The notes under the pieces: model-generated
The model's database searches: none
What the model was told of the DNA's origin: nothing
Seen by the model: the letters and a program-made list of their open reading frames with translations, nothing else
Shown: piece by piece, positions 1 to 12,619 of the stretch
Layout of the letters: each line of letters opens with the position of its first letter
Numbering within the stretch: the stretch's first letter is position 1
Assembly (NCBI RefSeq): GCF_023065955.2
Contig: NW_026622952.1
Location: forward strand, 29,436,313-29,500,312
Origin: Ursus arctos
Taxonomy: Eukaryota > Chordata > Mammalia > Carnivora > Ursidae
Reading direction: 5' to 3'
DNA: 64,000 bases
Made by a program: the position numbers and the translations under genes

Positions 1-1879
1 TCCTCCAAAGGGAACCAGTTGTCATAAATCCCCCTGCTGGGAGCATCATCAATCAGGGAAGACCGATACTTGTCACAGGAAAGGAGCCTAAAAGTCAACC
101 CCACACCCAGACACACTTTGTCACGAACTATCACACCTCCCATATGTTCTTCCAAGGGCCCATTCATCTTTCCTAAAAAACCATTTCCTCCCCCCTAAGA
201 GGCCTGCCTCCCCTTCCCTTTCTCTCTGAAGTCTGAATTCTAAGCCACCTCAGTGGGTTGCTCATTTTCCCAGGGCACCTCCCATGCATATTTGAGGTAT
301 ACATGTTAATCAGATGCCTATTTGTTTTGCTCTTGTTAATGTGTCTTATTATAGGGGCCTCAGCTAAAAACTCTGAAGGGTAGAGGGGAAATTATTTTTC
401 CTCTCCCCCACAGCCAAAACAGTATACAAATGTCCAAAAATATTGATTCAGTTGCTGGTCCTGGTGCTAAATTCCTATTAATTTCCTCTCTAGAAAAAAT
501 AAACATAATTAAATTAAGCTTAAGGAAAATTCAGATAGGAATTTTGTTTAAGTATCTTTTGAAACTCTTAATACGTACTGAATTTTGGAAGTTTTATAAT
601 AGAACCTTATTGTTACATAAATCTTTAAAGTTTAAAATATATATTTGTATCCATTGTCCTTAAAGAAAATAAGGGGCCCTTTATCCAAACAGACAATTTC
701 AGTGACTTATAACATTATACATTTCCTCTGAAATATAATAAAAAGAAGTTTAATCATATAAATAAATAAATTAATAAATAAATAAATAAAATTTTTAAAA
801 AAGAAAATATATACATACACACACACACACACACACACAAAAGGCTGATAGCCCAGATTTAGAAAGTATGAAATCAGTAATTTAAATAACAGTAGTTGTC
901 AAAAGAAAAAAAATCATGCTGAGTGTAATAGAACCCAAGATCAGCCACTGTAAGTAAACATAATCCAAGTCTGAATGTAAGATATTAGCATCTTATTACT
1001 GACATTTCAGTACTTTTAAAGGGATTTCTTAAAAACACTATGGAAAATAAACATCTTCCAGGGGAAAAAAAGAAAGAAAACATTTAATCTGAGTCAATCT
1101 GACTGCGGCAGTGTTGGAAGAGCGTTTTAGCCTGATGTTGAAAAGTCTTTACCAGGGTCACCCAGAGTACCGGCTGGTATTTAAGAGACATCCTCAGTCC
1201 GCTGCCTTGAGGCCATCAGGGGATCATTGGGTTGCTTGTTCTTTTCTTTCTCTTTCGTGTTGACTAAAGAGGAACACTAAGCAGTGCTTCTAAGCAAAAC
1301 AAAACAAAACAACAACAACAAATCACGAAGGCATTTCTGAAAAGAATAAAACTGTCCTTTGGAAAACTGAAATTGCATTTGAGAACTGCGTGTCCTATCT
1401 TTAAATGTAGTCAACAAAATTGTTGCTCTCTTAGAAATGGTTTGTTTGGGATGAGTGAGCTTGCTTTCTACCAGACAAAGCCCCCAGAGAAAGTTTCCAT
1501 GACCATTTCTTTTCCTTGGACCTTAGAAATTAGAGCCTGCAGATACACACTTGCCTAAGCGGCACAAAAATGTTCCTAACTTCGTGGAACTTCTGAAACG
1601 TTGTGGGAAATCGTATCCCGCCAAACTCCCTCGGGAGTGCCCCGGACTGTTTACGTGTGTCAAAAGTTTGGGGTAAGTTTCTCAACTGGCCTTCCTGGTG
1701 CTTTTGTGCTGAGGAATTTTATGGCTGTTTTACGATTCTAAGCATCATAAAACTGCCAGAGACAGTGTATGAAGTATTCATAATATAATCTTCTGAAAGT
1801 AACATGACTTGATAGGTCAGCTCTAAAAACCTGCACAGCTTTAATGATTTGCGGGTAGAAGCAGCCTGGAGTAATTGAA
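1..1879. other. Intergenic, no gene seen
   Basis: AT-rich DNA without a convincing coding frame or RNA gene. It holds simple-sequence patches: an AAATA-type run at about 757-790, a CA run at about 809-839 and an A/C-rich run at about 1291-1321. The short open frames here show no family resemblance. Confidence 0.6.
809..839. repeat. (CA)n microsatellite
   Basis: About fifteen CA dinucleotides, preceded by an AT-rich stretch. It is a simple repeat and likely length-polymorphic. Confidence 0.85.
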
Positions 1880-2170
1880 AAGATAATGGCTCTCCAGTCA
1901 GAAGATATGGTTTCAGTCTTAGCATTACCACTTTATCATCCCCGTGACCTTGTAAAATATTCTTTAATTAACCTGTCTGATGCTTTCTTTCCTCATCTGT
2001 CTAATGGGGATAATGCCGTGAGCATCAAACATAATAATGCTTTCCTCCATGCTCTCATTTGGTGCCTATTTGAGTCAGGCATGATGCGTCAGGCTCTAAG
2101 CTAGGGGCTGGGAACACCACAGGAAGAAGACAGCCTACCCACAGCCCTGCCTTAGGAAAGCAGAAGTGCC
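1880..2170. repeat. Old MIR fragment followed by L2-like tail
   Basis: From about 1880 to 2030 the + strand resembles a MIR core (a 'tgaccttg' stretch, then 'tcatctgtctaatgggg'). From about 2060 to 2170 it resembles the reverse complement of an L2 3' end ('ggctctaagctaggggctgg'). Both are heavily diverged and assigned by recollected consensus. Confidence 0.45.
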
Positions 2171-3080
2171 TGGAAAACTAAAGCAATCAGCATATGCTGG
2201 TTACTGTCTCAGAAGAAAGATGTATCTTGCAGATGTATGGTGATAACCAATTCCGTTTCCAGTAATGAATATCAAAAATCATTATTCAACATCGAGCTGA
2301 TGAAGAGAAAAATGCATATACACACCAGATGAGAGTTTTTCTTTAATATATGAGGTCCCTCAGATAAAGCAAATCTCTAGGAGGTGGTAGAGAAATTAAC
2401 TTAGCTCCTCCCACCAGGCCTGATCAGTCCTTTTCAGTTTGGGTCACTGACATCAGTGTAAAGCCACAGTTAAGATGCTTGTCTTATTGGCAGTGACTTT
2501 TGAATATGGTTTAAAAAGCCCAGTGTGGAATTGGAATTTCAGTTATGCATCAAGTTAGACTGCTGTTAGGGTATATTTAAAAAAAAAAAAAACCCCTCAA
2601 GCGACTTAACAAAACTTAGTCATCATATACGAAATATGTTCTCTTTAAGTATTTCTACAAAAAAATAAAAGGATGCCGTTCATCTCCTAAAACAATGTAG
2701 AATCAAGACATTTTTAAGTCCTCATTTAAATCTTAGAGATTATTTTTTTAAAAAAGAAATGTATAACACAGAATCTATTATCGACGCTAAACTTTGTTTT
2801 AAAACCTGTTACAGACTTTCAGAATTAAATTTGATCCTAAAGATAGCTTTTAGATCAGGAAATGAACAGAGAAGTGAAATCTTCGTGTAAGTTCACGTAG
2901 CTTTTGAATGGCAAATTTGGCATCTAAGCATGAACACGTGTTAATCCATGTGTTCTTTCTATAAAAGGTTTCTTTGAGTTTATAAATAAATATCATAATA
3001 TAGAAAGGAATGTGAAAATAGTGAGTACAATGCAAGAAATGACTGAAGAGCATTGTCCTTCATGAGGAATAATAATGAAA
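2171..3080. other. Intergenic, nothing recognised
   Basis: AT-rich sequence with a poly-A run near 2579-2593. I see no gene, RNA or clear repeat family. Confidence 0.5.
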
Positions 3081-3095
3081 CACTACTTCGTTTTT

Positions 3096-3311
3096 TTTTG
3101 TTTGTTTTGTTTCTTTTTTTTTTTTAAGATTTTATTTATTTATTCGGCAGAGATAGAGACAGCCAGCGAGAGAGGGAACACAAGTAGGGGGAGTGGAGAG
3201 GAAGAAGCAGGCTCATAGCAGAGGAGCCTGATGTGGGGCTCGATCCCATAACGCCGGGATCACGCCCTGAGCCGAAGGCAGACGCTTAACCGCTGTGCCA
3301 CCCAGGTGCCC
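3096..3311 (-). mobile_element. CAN-SINE (tRNA-Lys derived), antisense
   Basis: On the + strand the element reads T-run, 'aagattttatttatttatt', a GA-rich body, then the tRNA-like head ending 'cacccaggtgcc', so it points to the minus strand. A perfect 15-bp target-site duplication ('cactacttcgttttt') flanks it at 3081-3095 and 3312-3326. The intact duplication suggests a fairly recent insertion. Subfamily wording is bear-like. Confidence 0.93.
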
Positions 3312-3326
3312 CACTACTTCGTTTTT

Positions 3327-4210
3327 ATAACAATCTCCATGCGTTCGTTTGCTGCATGATTCAGGACTTTTTGCTTTTCCCAAAGAATTACTCGGTAGTC
3401 ATCTCCATACATTCTGAAATAAAGAAGGCACACCTCTAACTTTCTAGGATCATCCAGTGCTGAAGAAGATAGGCACACAATCGGGTCATATATAAAGACT
3501 TTTAATCCATTTAAAGGCAGTTTCGAGGTCTGAGGAGAAGCAAAACCCATGAATCATGCTCTGCTCTCTACCTGTATCTACTCTGGAAAAAGAACAGGAT
3601 GAGCCAGGGAACAGCGCAGAACTGGAGAAGCTGGCTTTGTTGATCACGGCCAAGTAGGAGAAGCTGAGCTGAGTAAATTTGAGGCTGCCAGCCTTGACTT
3701 TCTTGTCTATAAAATGGTATGAATACCTATCTCATAAGGGGGCTATAAAGAATTTAAAAAGGGGGTATCATGATGGCAATATTCATAAAATATTTGCAGT
3801 CATTCTGATACAGCGAAATCCCTCCATAATAACTAGAATGCAGGTGGAAGGTGGTTGGCGATTGGCACATACCCTCCCCAGCGGGCTGACCCAAGTTCAC
3901 CTCATTAGCTTTACCATGTCAAGAACAACTCCATTCCTTGCCCCCGCTCTGCTCCCCCTCATGTCACATGGTTGAATTTTTTATCTATTTATAGCACCAT
4001 GGGGGATTTTTATTTTACTGTTGAAAACTTATTATTAATTGTTTATATTATTCCATGCACTCCATTTAATCCTTTCAACTCTGTGAAGTGGAGAATCCTT
4101 ATCCTTTCCTAGAGGCTTCGGAGACATTACGTAATTAGCCCAAAGTCACGGGGCTTCTAAGTGAGTATGGCCAGAATCCTAACCTAAGGAATCAGACTCC
4201 AGACGTTCTA
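3327..4210. other. Intergenic with diverged MIR pieces
   Basis: No gene seen. 3690-3770 carries a MIR-like stretch ('cttgtctataaaatggtatg'). 4040-4190 carries a reverse-oriented MIR-like stretch with 'cccaaagtcacggggcttct'. Both are old and weak. Confidence 0.45.
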
Positions 4211-4214
4211 TCGG

Positions 4215-5215
4215 TATAATTCAGAAGTTGCACACCAAGGCCCACAGACCGAATCCTGTCCACTGCCTGTGTCTATACAGCCCACAAGCTGAGAATATTT
4301 CAAGTGGTTGGAATGAGTAGCTAACTACTACTCTCAAACACTAGTTGGAAGTCAGCTTTTAGTGCCGACTTAATAACGTTTCTTAATGAATGCAACACAA
4401 AATTACAAAGTAAAAGAGTGTTTCGGGTTTACATGCAAAACTGATACTATAGTAAAGTCATTTCTATGACAACTAATGTTGTTTGAAACGAAGTAGTGTG
4501 AAAGCTCCTTTATACGTGTCATGTACTATTTAAAGTTAAAACGAAGAAACAAGATCTCCAGTCCTACACAAGTTTGCAGTAGCTATATTTTCCAAGATCA
4601 AACCATATATTTCCAGCAGCACTTTTCAGGCCTTAATCAAAATGCAAGGGGGGAAAAAACCCTTCATATTTCAAAATTCAATTAACTGTACAATTGAAGA
4701 GCTTCCACCTAATCTTCCTTTGGAAGTGACTAATATGCCATATAATGACACACTAAAATCAAATATCAAGAGGAAAATAGAATAGAATTCTGCATGCCTC
4801 CCAGCTGATAAATATGTTCGATTAAAATCATATGCCCCTAAATTGACATTGGTGTTTGGCAATACCTATCTGTGTGAAAGATATCTTCAAAGATGAAATA
4901 CTTCAAGTTTAACTATGGACCAAGTTTAAGGATGAATCTGCAATTGATTTTGGTGATAGCGAAAACTAAGTGTGAACCTCCATTAAGCAAAATGTTATCC
5001 CCCCCAAAAAAGAATTCCATTCTTCTCATTAGTAGACCTGTATTTTAATTATCATTATTACATTTTGAATTTTATCAATACAAAATTTGTGGAAATTTGT
5101 TTTCTTTCATATAAATACCTACATACTTTCCTCAATTTTGCTTCACAGCCTGCAAAATCTAAAATATTTACAATCTGAACCTTTAGCGAAAAAGATTGCC
5201 AACTCCTATTTGAAT
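4215..5215 (+). pseudogene. Decayed hAT (Charlie/Tip100-group) DNA transposon with transposase relic
   Basis: The + strand frame from about 4687 to 4890 reads EELPPNLPLEVTN, then CLPADKYVRLKSYAP, then VFGNTYLCER. This is the C-terminal dimerisation (hATC) pattern of hAT transposases, where an FGSTYLCE-like motif is conserved. In-frame stops interrupt it, for example before NSACLPADKY and after the YLCER block. In another frame at about 4940-5000 it continues with an EPPLSKMLS-like stretch. The right end near 5185-5210 ('cctttagcgaaaaagattgc') and left end near 4228-4270 resemble the inverted ends of non-autonomous hAT elements. The copy is dead, with multiple stops and frameshifts. Family name is uncertain; superfamily is well supported by the motif. 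Confidence 0.72.
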
Positions 5216-6530
5216 GCCAATAAATGTTTATTTCATATAATTTCTCTTCCGAGGTTGTCTGCTAAATATTTTATCTTAGACAGTAATTTCCAGTCCAATT
5301 TCAATTGTCTCCAAAAGCTTTAGGTAAAAATTACAGGATATAAAAAATTTTTTTCTTTATGAACTTTCTGCCTTTCTAAAACCCTTCACCTGTTGCCAAC
5401 CAACCTCTTCGTATCTTCTGTCACACATCACCTCTGGAGATGCCCAGTACTTTCATATTACCCGCTCATTGTTCATTGTCCTCATCCCCACTAAAGCCTT
5501 TATTCGACTCTCAGGTTTCCCTTCTCTTTTTCTCACTCTGTGACACAACTTACTTTTGAGTACCCAGCTGTCCTCAAGTCTACATCATTCTGTGTGGGCA
5601 GGGTTTTGGATCCCCAGAGAGTGAGGGTCCTGGCTTCCCCTAATTGCCATGCTGTCTAAAGGAAGCTCTCAGGCTATGTGAGTGAACCCATCAATATCCT
5701 ACCATATTTTTGTCAAGACCTAAGGAACAACTCTTTATAAGTGAGTGAGCCATGAACAACTAGCTCCCAAGGTTTGCGAGGGGAGGTCTTGGATGGAGAC
5801 AACATACAAGGCAAAGACTATGAAAAAGATCAACAAAATACATTTCAACACCTCTGGCCAAGGCAAGCTGTTCAAAGGCAGTGATGGGGTTCCCTGGAGA
5901 ATGGAGGATAGTGAGGCTATTTCTCTCAGAATGACTTCTAAAATGTTTCCCCTCAGGCAAGCTTCACAGGATCTTTATCCCTTCCGCGGTTACCAGTGTC
6001 CTGACTGGTAGAACAGCAAGAAGGAAATCGTGGGAGGGGGAAGGCCAGTAATGTTCTGATTAAAGGTATTTATACTAAGTACAAATCTAATCTTACCTTT
6101 TTAGAATAATTTTATTTTTTAAAGGGAAATATTTATGCACAAATGGATGTCTAATTGGTAGCCTATGTGAGGGGTCTATTTCTGAACAGGGGTTCTCCTC
6201 CTTTGAGAATCTCTTGCTTACTCAGAGTGTGACTGGCCCTTCCCACAGCCACTATTTGACATATAAAATCCTTGTGTATGGGAGGATATTTTTTTTTAGA
6301 AGATATTAAAAGGAGGCTTAAAGAATCAAAATGTGAAGGGAAAGGGAAATTTAATTGTCATTAAGTGTTTCAATGTAGTAGAATGAAAGGAAGTAAACAG
6401 ATGTTTATATGGGAAAATAATGCAAAAATAAATAAGCTTAAATCACAAAAGAAATTGATGTAAAATAGAAAAATAAACCTTCCTAATGCCAGTGCAAGAA
6501 TTTCCAAAATTGTCAAGAAATGGATTGATT
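5216..6530. other. Intergenic, nothing recognised
   Basis: No supportable gene or RNA. The 88-codon frame at 5745-6011 has no recognisable domain and no splice or promoter context, so it is not called. Confidence 0.5.
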
Positions 6531-6549
6531 GTCTTTATCTGCCTGTTTT

Positions 6550-6737
6550 TTTAAAGATTTATTTATTTATTAGAGAGAGAGAGAGAGAAGGGGGAGGGGC
6601 AGGAGGAGAAGAAGAGGATCTAAGCAGATTCCCCTGAGGGCAGAGCCCGACGTGGGGCTGGATCTCACAACCATGAGATCATGATCTGAGGCAAATTAAG
6701 AATTGATGCTTAACCAACTGAGCCACCCAGGCACCCC
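6550..6737 (-). mobile_element. CAN-SINE, antisense, older copy
   Basis: It begins 'aaagatttatttatttatta', then a GA run, a G-rich body and a head ending 'gagccacccaggcaccc'. An imperfect duplication of about 21 bp flanks it ('gtctttatctgcctgttttt' at left, 'gtctttacctgcttgttttt' at right), differing at two positions. It is therefore older than the SINE at 3096. Confidence 0.9.
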
Positions 6738-6759
6738 TGTCTTTACCTGCTTGTTTTTG

Positions 6760-9680
6760 ATTCATAAACTATCTTCTCTGCAACCTTCCATCAGTATGTG
6801 AATTACATATATGTTGAGTGATCATAAGAGCATGTGATATAATGTAATTTCCAATGACATGCTTTATTAATTACATTTCCATGACCAGAATCAATGGTTA
6901 ATGGAACAGTTCTGCTTTTCCTCAGCACATCTTACATACCCATGGTCAGGTTTATGTATTTATACCCAATCTAAGCCCCTTCTTTCTTGTCCTCTTTTGA
7001 TATCAACAGGTTTCTTCACCCAGCCTCTGGCTCTGTCTTCTTCTGTGTCCAACTCAGGGGTGCACTTCTGGATCCTTCTCTTACCTATCATTTTGACCTG
7101 AGCGGGTTGAACATCTCAGGCTACCTTGTTCAGGATCTACTCAGTCCTTCCTTGTGGATAATTCTACTGCATGCTGATTTTCTTTCAAATGGGTAAAAAT
7201 GGTATCATGATTATGTGATTTTAAAATACACAAAGACCATGAAGTTTAATTTCCATGTATAGACAGCTGTTGCTATTTTACTTTTCCTTTACATTTAGTT
7301 TTTTTTTTCTTTTTTTTCTTTTTCATGCAAGCTTCTTTTCCTCCACTTGGTCTTTTTATTTCAAAAGTACATTTAAATCTCCTTTAATATTTTATTTTAG
7401 TCTCTGTTAGGTTATATTACATAGCTAATAATTTTTTTTCTACTAACCATGTAATTGTAGGGAAGTATAGGGGGCAAAATAGTATATCATTAAACAATTG
7501 TCCTTGTCATCAATGCCTGAATATCAAGACGGTAGGAGGCTAATGGAAAATGCTTTGCAAAGCTACAAACATGTTGTGTATCTCAAGTTACCAGGTGGGA
7601 AATGTGGGTTAAAGGCCAGAGAGCATCGGATAGGAAACTGGAGATGAGTGCTACATCTTTGGGCTTTAGACTGTAATAGAAACACTTTCCATTGCTAAGG
7701 AACAGTTTGAAGGAAGAGCAGCCCTTTGCATTAAATTCTATAAAGAAGGAAACATGCAAAAAAGATCCTCAAGGTTCCTTTTCAAAGTTACAATGAACTT
7801 TAAAATCATCACAGATGGAATTATTAGAAATAAAGAAAATCATGGCACCTATGAACCAGAAGGCACAATAAGATTCCGTAACAGTCACAATCTGCAAACG
7901 TTTGGGTTTTTACTGAATCCTTATTGAAGTGAGCTGGGGCATCAAGCTTGAACAAGTATAGACTTTGAGAAAATAAAATACGCTACAGAAAAGCCATGTG
8001 CAATCCTGAAATACCGAGGGGAGATGCAGGATTCTGAAACCTACTTGGGAAATAGATGTGCAGCCCATGGCCCTCCAAAATAATGCCAGAGGACAATGAG
8101 GCTGATGTGAAGGAGTATGAAAATCTCAAAAGCCCTTGAACAACAGGAAGAAAGCACACGTCAAATATAGCATCACACTCGAAATTGCTACTAGAAAAAA
8201 GAAGCGCTCTGAGCAAGGATAGACCATTAGAAGATCTATCATTATGATGGAGAATTCACTTCTAGAGTAAGGAAGCCGAATACCAACGTAAATATATATG
8301 GGGAGATAAACCACATGGAACAAGAATACAGTGTTATTTTAGTTCCACTACATTAAAAGAGCATAGTATGTAATACACCTTGAAGAAAATAATATGCCTT
8401 AATACTGAATCCTGATGCTTTTTAAGTACCTTCTTTTGCCTTAGGAAAAAATCTGTTCTTCCTCATGCACACGCATGTCTCTGACAGGTGTGGGTCCTTT
8501 AGGTTGAACTGAATTCATCAATGAGGGTTGGGTTTTGTGACCTCTCGGTGAAATAGGATGACACTTCTCAAAGGACAATATACTGTAGTTGAAAGATAAT
8601 TAAGGAAGGACCCATGTTCAAGTTTAGTTTTGCTCTTTTGCCAGCCTATGGGACTTTGGACAACTAATCTAAACTTTTTCAGCATCCCTGGCTTCCTCTA
8701 CAAAACGTATGCACTAATTATCCCTTCAGCAGGGTAACTTAACAATGCAATATCAAGCGCTGACTGCTGTCCCTGAACTGATAAACATCAGCCTTCTCTT
8801 TTTCCTCCAAATCCTGAAGTTTCTGGCAAACCTTGAACTCAGCAATGTCCTTGTGGAGTTCCATAATCAAGAAAATAGTTCCTACTAATGGGTATGTTGA
8901 GTAAATCCATTAATGATGAAAAAACAGAGCTAAAAAGTGGTAGTGTCCCTTTCTCATCGGATTCCTTCGGGGAACGCGCACAGTATAAAAGCTTTAGCTG
9001 TAGGTCGTTGACAGCAGTGGACAGTAGTGCTTGTAATCAGAGATAAACTAAGTAAGAATGAGCTCTTGCTAACAATTTGGAGGCAGAAATAGGACAGTAA
9101 ACATTATGCACAGGACAATGCCATGCCCCTGTGGGCACTCAAAAATATAGGATGGTGATTATGACAATGATGAACAGGACCAGGCCCCGCAATCAGTGTC
9201 TAGAGCCATTAGCGAAAAGCGGTGCACTTAGGCCAGGGACGCTGTTGCCTCCTCAGCCCTGCTGGCACCCATTTTCACACACCGGGTTACAGGGCAGTGA
9301 TTTAGAAAGGGGAGGGTTTCGAGAAGACAGAAAATGGCCTGTTTTGTGACCCAAATAAAATGCTGTTGATCTGTCATGAAACTCATTTTCACTTTCTGCC
9401 CTCAAACCTGATTTACATTTTCGCTCCTCTTAAATCTTTGGGATGCTAAATTTCCCCAAAGGAGGGGGAAATGTTTTTTGAGTTATTTGCGTCAGAAAGC
9501 CATCAACATACGGATATAGCTTGGAAGTTGCTTGAACTATCTGAGGCAAGGCCGAGATTGTCATTATTTTCAAATAAAATATTGATCAGGAAAAAGAAGG
9601 GGAAAGACTAAATAAATAAATGGGACAAGAAGCATTGAGAAATGCTTCTGTTTTTTGTCATTTTTTCTGCAGTAGGCATA
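6760..9680. other. Intergenic, little recognised
   Basis: No gene supported. 8610-8740 looks like a diverged MIR. T-rich stretches occur at 7300-7325. A short open stretch (about 7753-7926, +) without family resemblance was not called. Confidence 0.45.
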
Positions 9681-9689
9681 TGGCAGAAA

Positions 9690-10200
9690 CTGCTCGTCAC
9701 TTGCCACTACCTAGTCTCCCTTCCCTCCCGGCTAAAACTCCAACTTTATTGGAGTTGATATCAATGTCCACAGTTTAATGTGTAAATATCTTCATTTCCC
9801 CCAAGTAACTTTGCAGCTGGGGAAAAGCTATGTTACCCAGTTCTGGCCAGTAAGATATTATAGGCAGATTTATCTGGGGAAAGCACCCCTTCTCAATAGG
9901 AGACAAAGCCGTATGGGAAAGGCTTCTGGACCTTTCCCTTTCTTCTTGCGTGGAATAGGCATGTAATGCCTGGAGGAGCAGCAACCATCTCACAAACACG
10001 AACGCAAAGACCACCCACTGAAGAAGGCAGAGGAGGGAAAGTGAGTCCTTGGTGACCTCGCAGACCGTCGGCGTTAGCAGCCTTGGAACTGCCTATCCCA
10101 GCGGGTACATAAGACAAATGATCCCTTTCTGTGTGTAAGCCACTATTTTTCAGATTTTCTATAGCTCAAAGCCAAACATGATATCATGCAGAAACTTATG
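9690..10200 (+). repeat. Old LTR, ERVL/MaLR class, diverged
   Basis: The order of phrases ('ttctggccagtaagatatta', 'aatgcctggaggagcagc', 'gaactgcctatcccagcggg', 'gtaagccactattt') follows an old mammalian LTR consensus as I remember it. The exact subfamily cannot be set by eye. Confidence 0.4.
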
Positions 10201-11160
10201 TTATTGCCAGAATTAGTTAAAAGTTTAAAACGTACGAGGCTTGGAACCTGATTGTCTTGGATAAGCTCTCATGGGGGCTTTTTGTCAAGATTCTGGTAAA
10301 AGTAGACTTCCCAGGAGGAAAAAGATGCAGAGAAGTTCAAGGACTCCAGGAATAGGCCCTTATCCATCCCACAGGTGACTCTCTCTGAGTCCAAATCCAC
10401 ATAAAGCATAGAGTGTTGTCCTCTCCTGAAGTTTGCCTTAAGAACCCTTGTATTTTAAAGCCAAAAAAAAAGAGTCTGCCTGATTTAACTGGAGAGAAAC
10501 GATTTGAGACACCAGACATGGAAAATGAAGAGGCATTTGTTTCAGGTGCCAGACAGTGCTAAGACTCAATTCCTCCCTAGGGTGGGGTACTGAGACCCAA
10601 GCACTCCAAGAGACTCTATTATCTGCAATTCCAATCCCATTTGATCAAGCCTCAGTCCTGCCACATCTACTCATCTTGCCTGGACTTTGTTTCTAGGAAA
10701 GGCTGCATTGACTGCTGACATTTCCCACTAGCCTCAATTCTGCCAGTTTCTTGGTCCATGTGAATGTGGTGCTCGGTCACCTCAGCCTCCTGGGTTACTA
10801 TGGCTTATCTTTCTGTTCCCTTCCCCATGGAGTAGGTCCACTGTTCTTGTACCCATAGCCTTAATTTCTCTCTGTGTTATTTAACTGAATGAGAAGAAAG
10901 CACACGGGAGCCAAGGAAACATAAATCTCTTAGCTGGAAAATATGATAAAAGGGCAAATTAAGAGCTTTATTTTTTTTAATTAGGCAGACTTTCTGCAAA
11001 CTGTAAAATAGTCATGAGGCTAACTGCTGAAGAACCCAAAATAGCATTTCCAAAGTATATTTCTTAGAATGCCTCTCAGTGGTCAGATAGATTTGGGAAA
11101 CAGTGTTCCATAGTGAACAGTTAAGATCTTTGGAAGTTCACACAAAGAGAAACCACTTTT
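10201..11160. other. Intergenic, nothing recognised
   Basis: Mixed-composition sequence with no gene, RNA or clear repeat family that I can support. Confidence 0.45.
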
Positions 11161-11171
11161 ACGTTTCTTTC

Positions 11172-11341
11172 TTTTTTTTTTTTTTTTTAAGATTTTATTT
11201 ATTTATTTGAGAGTGAGAGAGAGAGAACATGAGCAGGGGGAGCAGCAGACTCCCCGCTGAGCAGGGAGCGTGATGCGGAGCTCAGCCCCCAGACCATGAG
11301 ATCATGACCCTAGCCGAAGGCAGATGCCACCCAGGTGCCCC
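11172..11341 (-). mobile_element. CAN-SINE, antisense, internally deleted head
   Basis: T-run, 'aagattttatttatttattt', GA body and a head reading 'gaaggcagatgccacccagg'. The usual 'cttaaccgactgagccac' segment of the head is missing, so the tRNA-like A-box region is shortened. No clear duplication is seen. Confidence 0.88.
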
Positions 11342-11521
11342 ACCTTTCTTTAACCCAATGTTTCCAAAAACTTCATTTTTCTTGGAGTACCTTTTTTAAA
11401 TAACATCATGTGAGACAGAATTTGAGAAATGCTAATCTAAGAAGTGAAGTTAAAAATTTTGAATAATTGAGGGGGAGAATGTCTGTTGATTTCAGGCAAG
11501 AGTCAAGGTGACTTTACAATA

Positions 11522-11860
11522 CGGTTGACCTTGGCACAACATGGGGGTTAGGGGCACCTCTGCCCCCTATGCAGTTGAAAATCTGTACATATCTTCTGAC
11601 CTCCCCAAAACTTAACTACTAATAGCCTACTGTTGCCAGAAACCTTACCAATATCATAAATAGTTGATTAACACCTATTTTGCATGTCCTATGTATCATA
11701 TACTGTATTCTTAAAGTAAGTTATAAAAAATATTATTAAGAAAATCATAAGGAAAAGAAGATACTTTTTAGTGCTGTACTGTATTTATCAAAAAAAAAAA
11801 AAAAATCTGCATATAAGTGAGACCTGCACAGTTCAAACCCATTTTGTTCAAGGGGTCAAG
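11522..11860. mobile_element. Tigger-like (TcMar) non-autonomous DNA transposon
   Basis: The ends are imperfect inverted repeats: the left end begins 'cggttgaccttggcacaaca', and the right end 'acccattttgttcaaggggt' is complementary to it with mismatches. The AT-rich middle includes 'aactactaatagcctactgt' and 'aagaaaatcataaggaaaag', as in widespread mammalian Tigger-group MITEs. A TA dinucleotide precedes the left end. Superfamily is likely; subfamily not assigned. Confidence 0.65.
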
Positions 11861-12615
11861 AGATATTTTTAAATGGATATGAAAAGAATATTATGAGCAG
11901 CACAGATTTGAAACCGTGAATAGAAATGTTACAAAGTTACAGATCCCTTGGTAATTTATGAATCATAGGGTTGGGCCACTGATGTTTTGGGGCCAGAAGT
12001 TGACCAAAGGAATTTACCATGTCTTTAACTTTATGCTCCTAATTCTATTACAGAAAATTATTTCAGGCTCCATTTTCCAACCCTCTTTAATTCATGGACA
12101 TAGTCAGTTACAATTATAGAGCTGGAAGGGTCCTGAGAAATCACTTTGTCCAAATCCTCTGATTTTATGGATAGTGAAGTCAGGATTCCAAAACACAGGT
12201 GATTTGCCCTATGCTAGGAATATGCCAATAGCTGAGCTAACCCCAAAACCATTTTTCCTGATTTTTACTCAGGGCCTGGTCACCAGACAGACACCGGTCA
12301 GTAGATTCTCCAGCCTCAGAATCCCTCCTCTGCAATGCAATTCATTGCATGTACGGGCATCCACTTGGGCCCTTTTGTGTCACTTCTGGGAGCCTCAAGA
12401 AAAAGGGGGACAGACACAAACATAATGATACTCATGCTGCTTGCTGTCTGTGAGTAATAAAGTCATTAGTCTCTGATCCAGGAATCTCACATCTTCTGCC
12501 AGAATGTATGAAATAGTAATAGGTTAATATATTAGCTTATAAGTAGGGTAAAAATTAAATGCCAGGCCTGCTATAAGCCTCCTACTCAACGCTGGGAATT
12601 GTTACCTCCTCTTCT
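11861..12615. other. Intergenic, nothing firm
   Basis: No gene supported. An 83-codon frame at 12174-12425 shows no domain. 12120-12215 resembles a MIR- or L2-like tail ('tttatggatagtgaagtcag') but is too diverged to assign. Confidence 0.4.
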
Positions 12616-12619
12616 ATTT

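Noticed and set aside
7750..7926. Short open + stretch that could be a pseudogene exon
   Set aside because: No recognised family, no splice sites and no extension in neighbouring frames.
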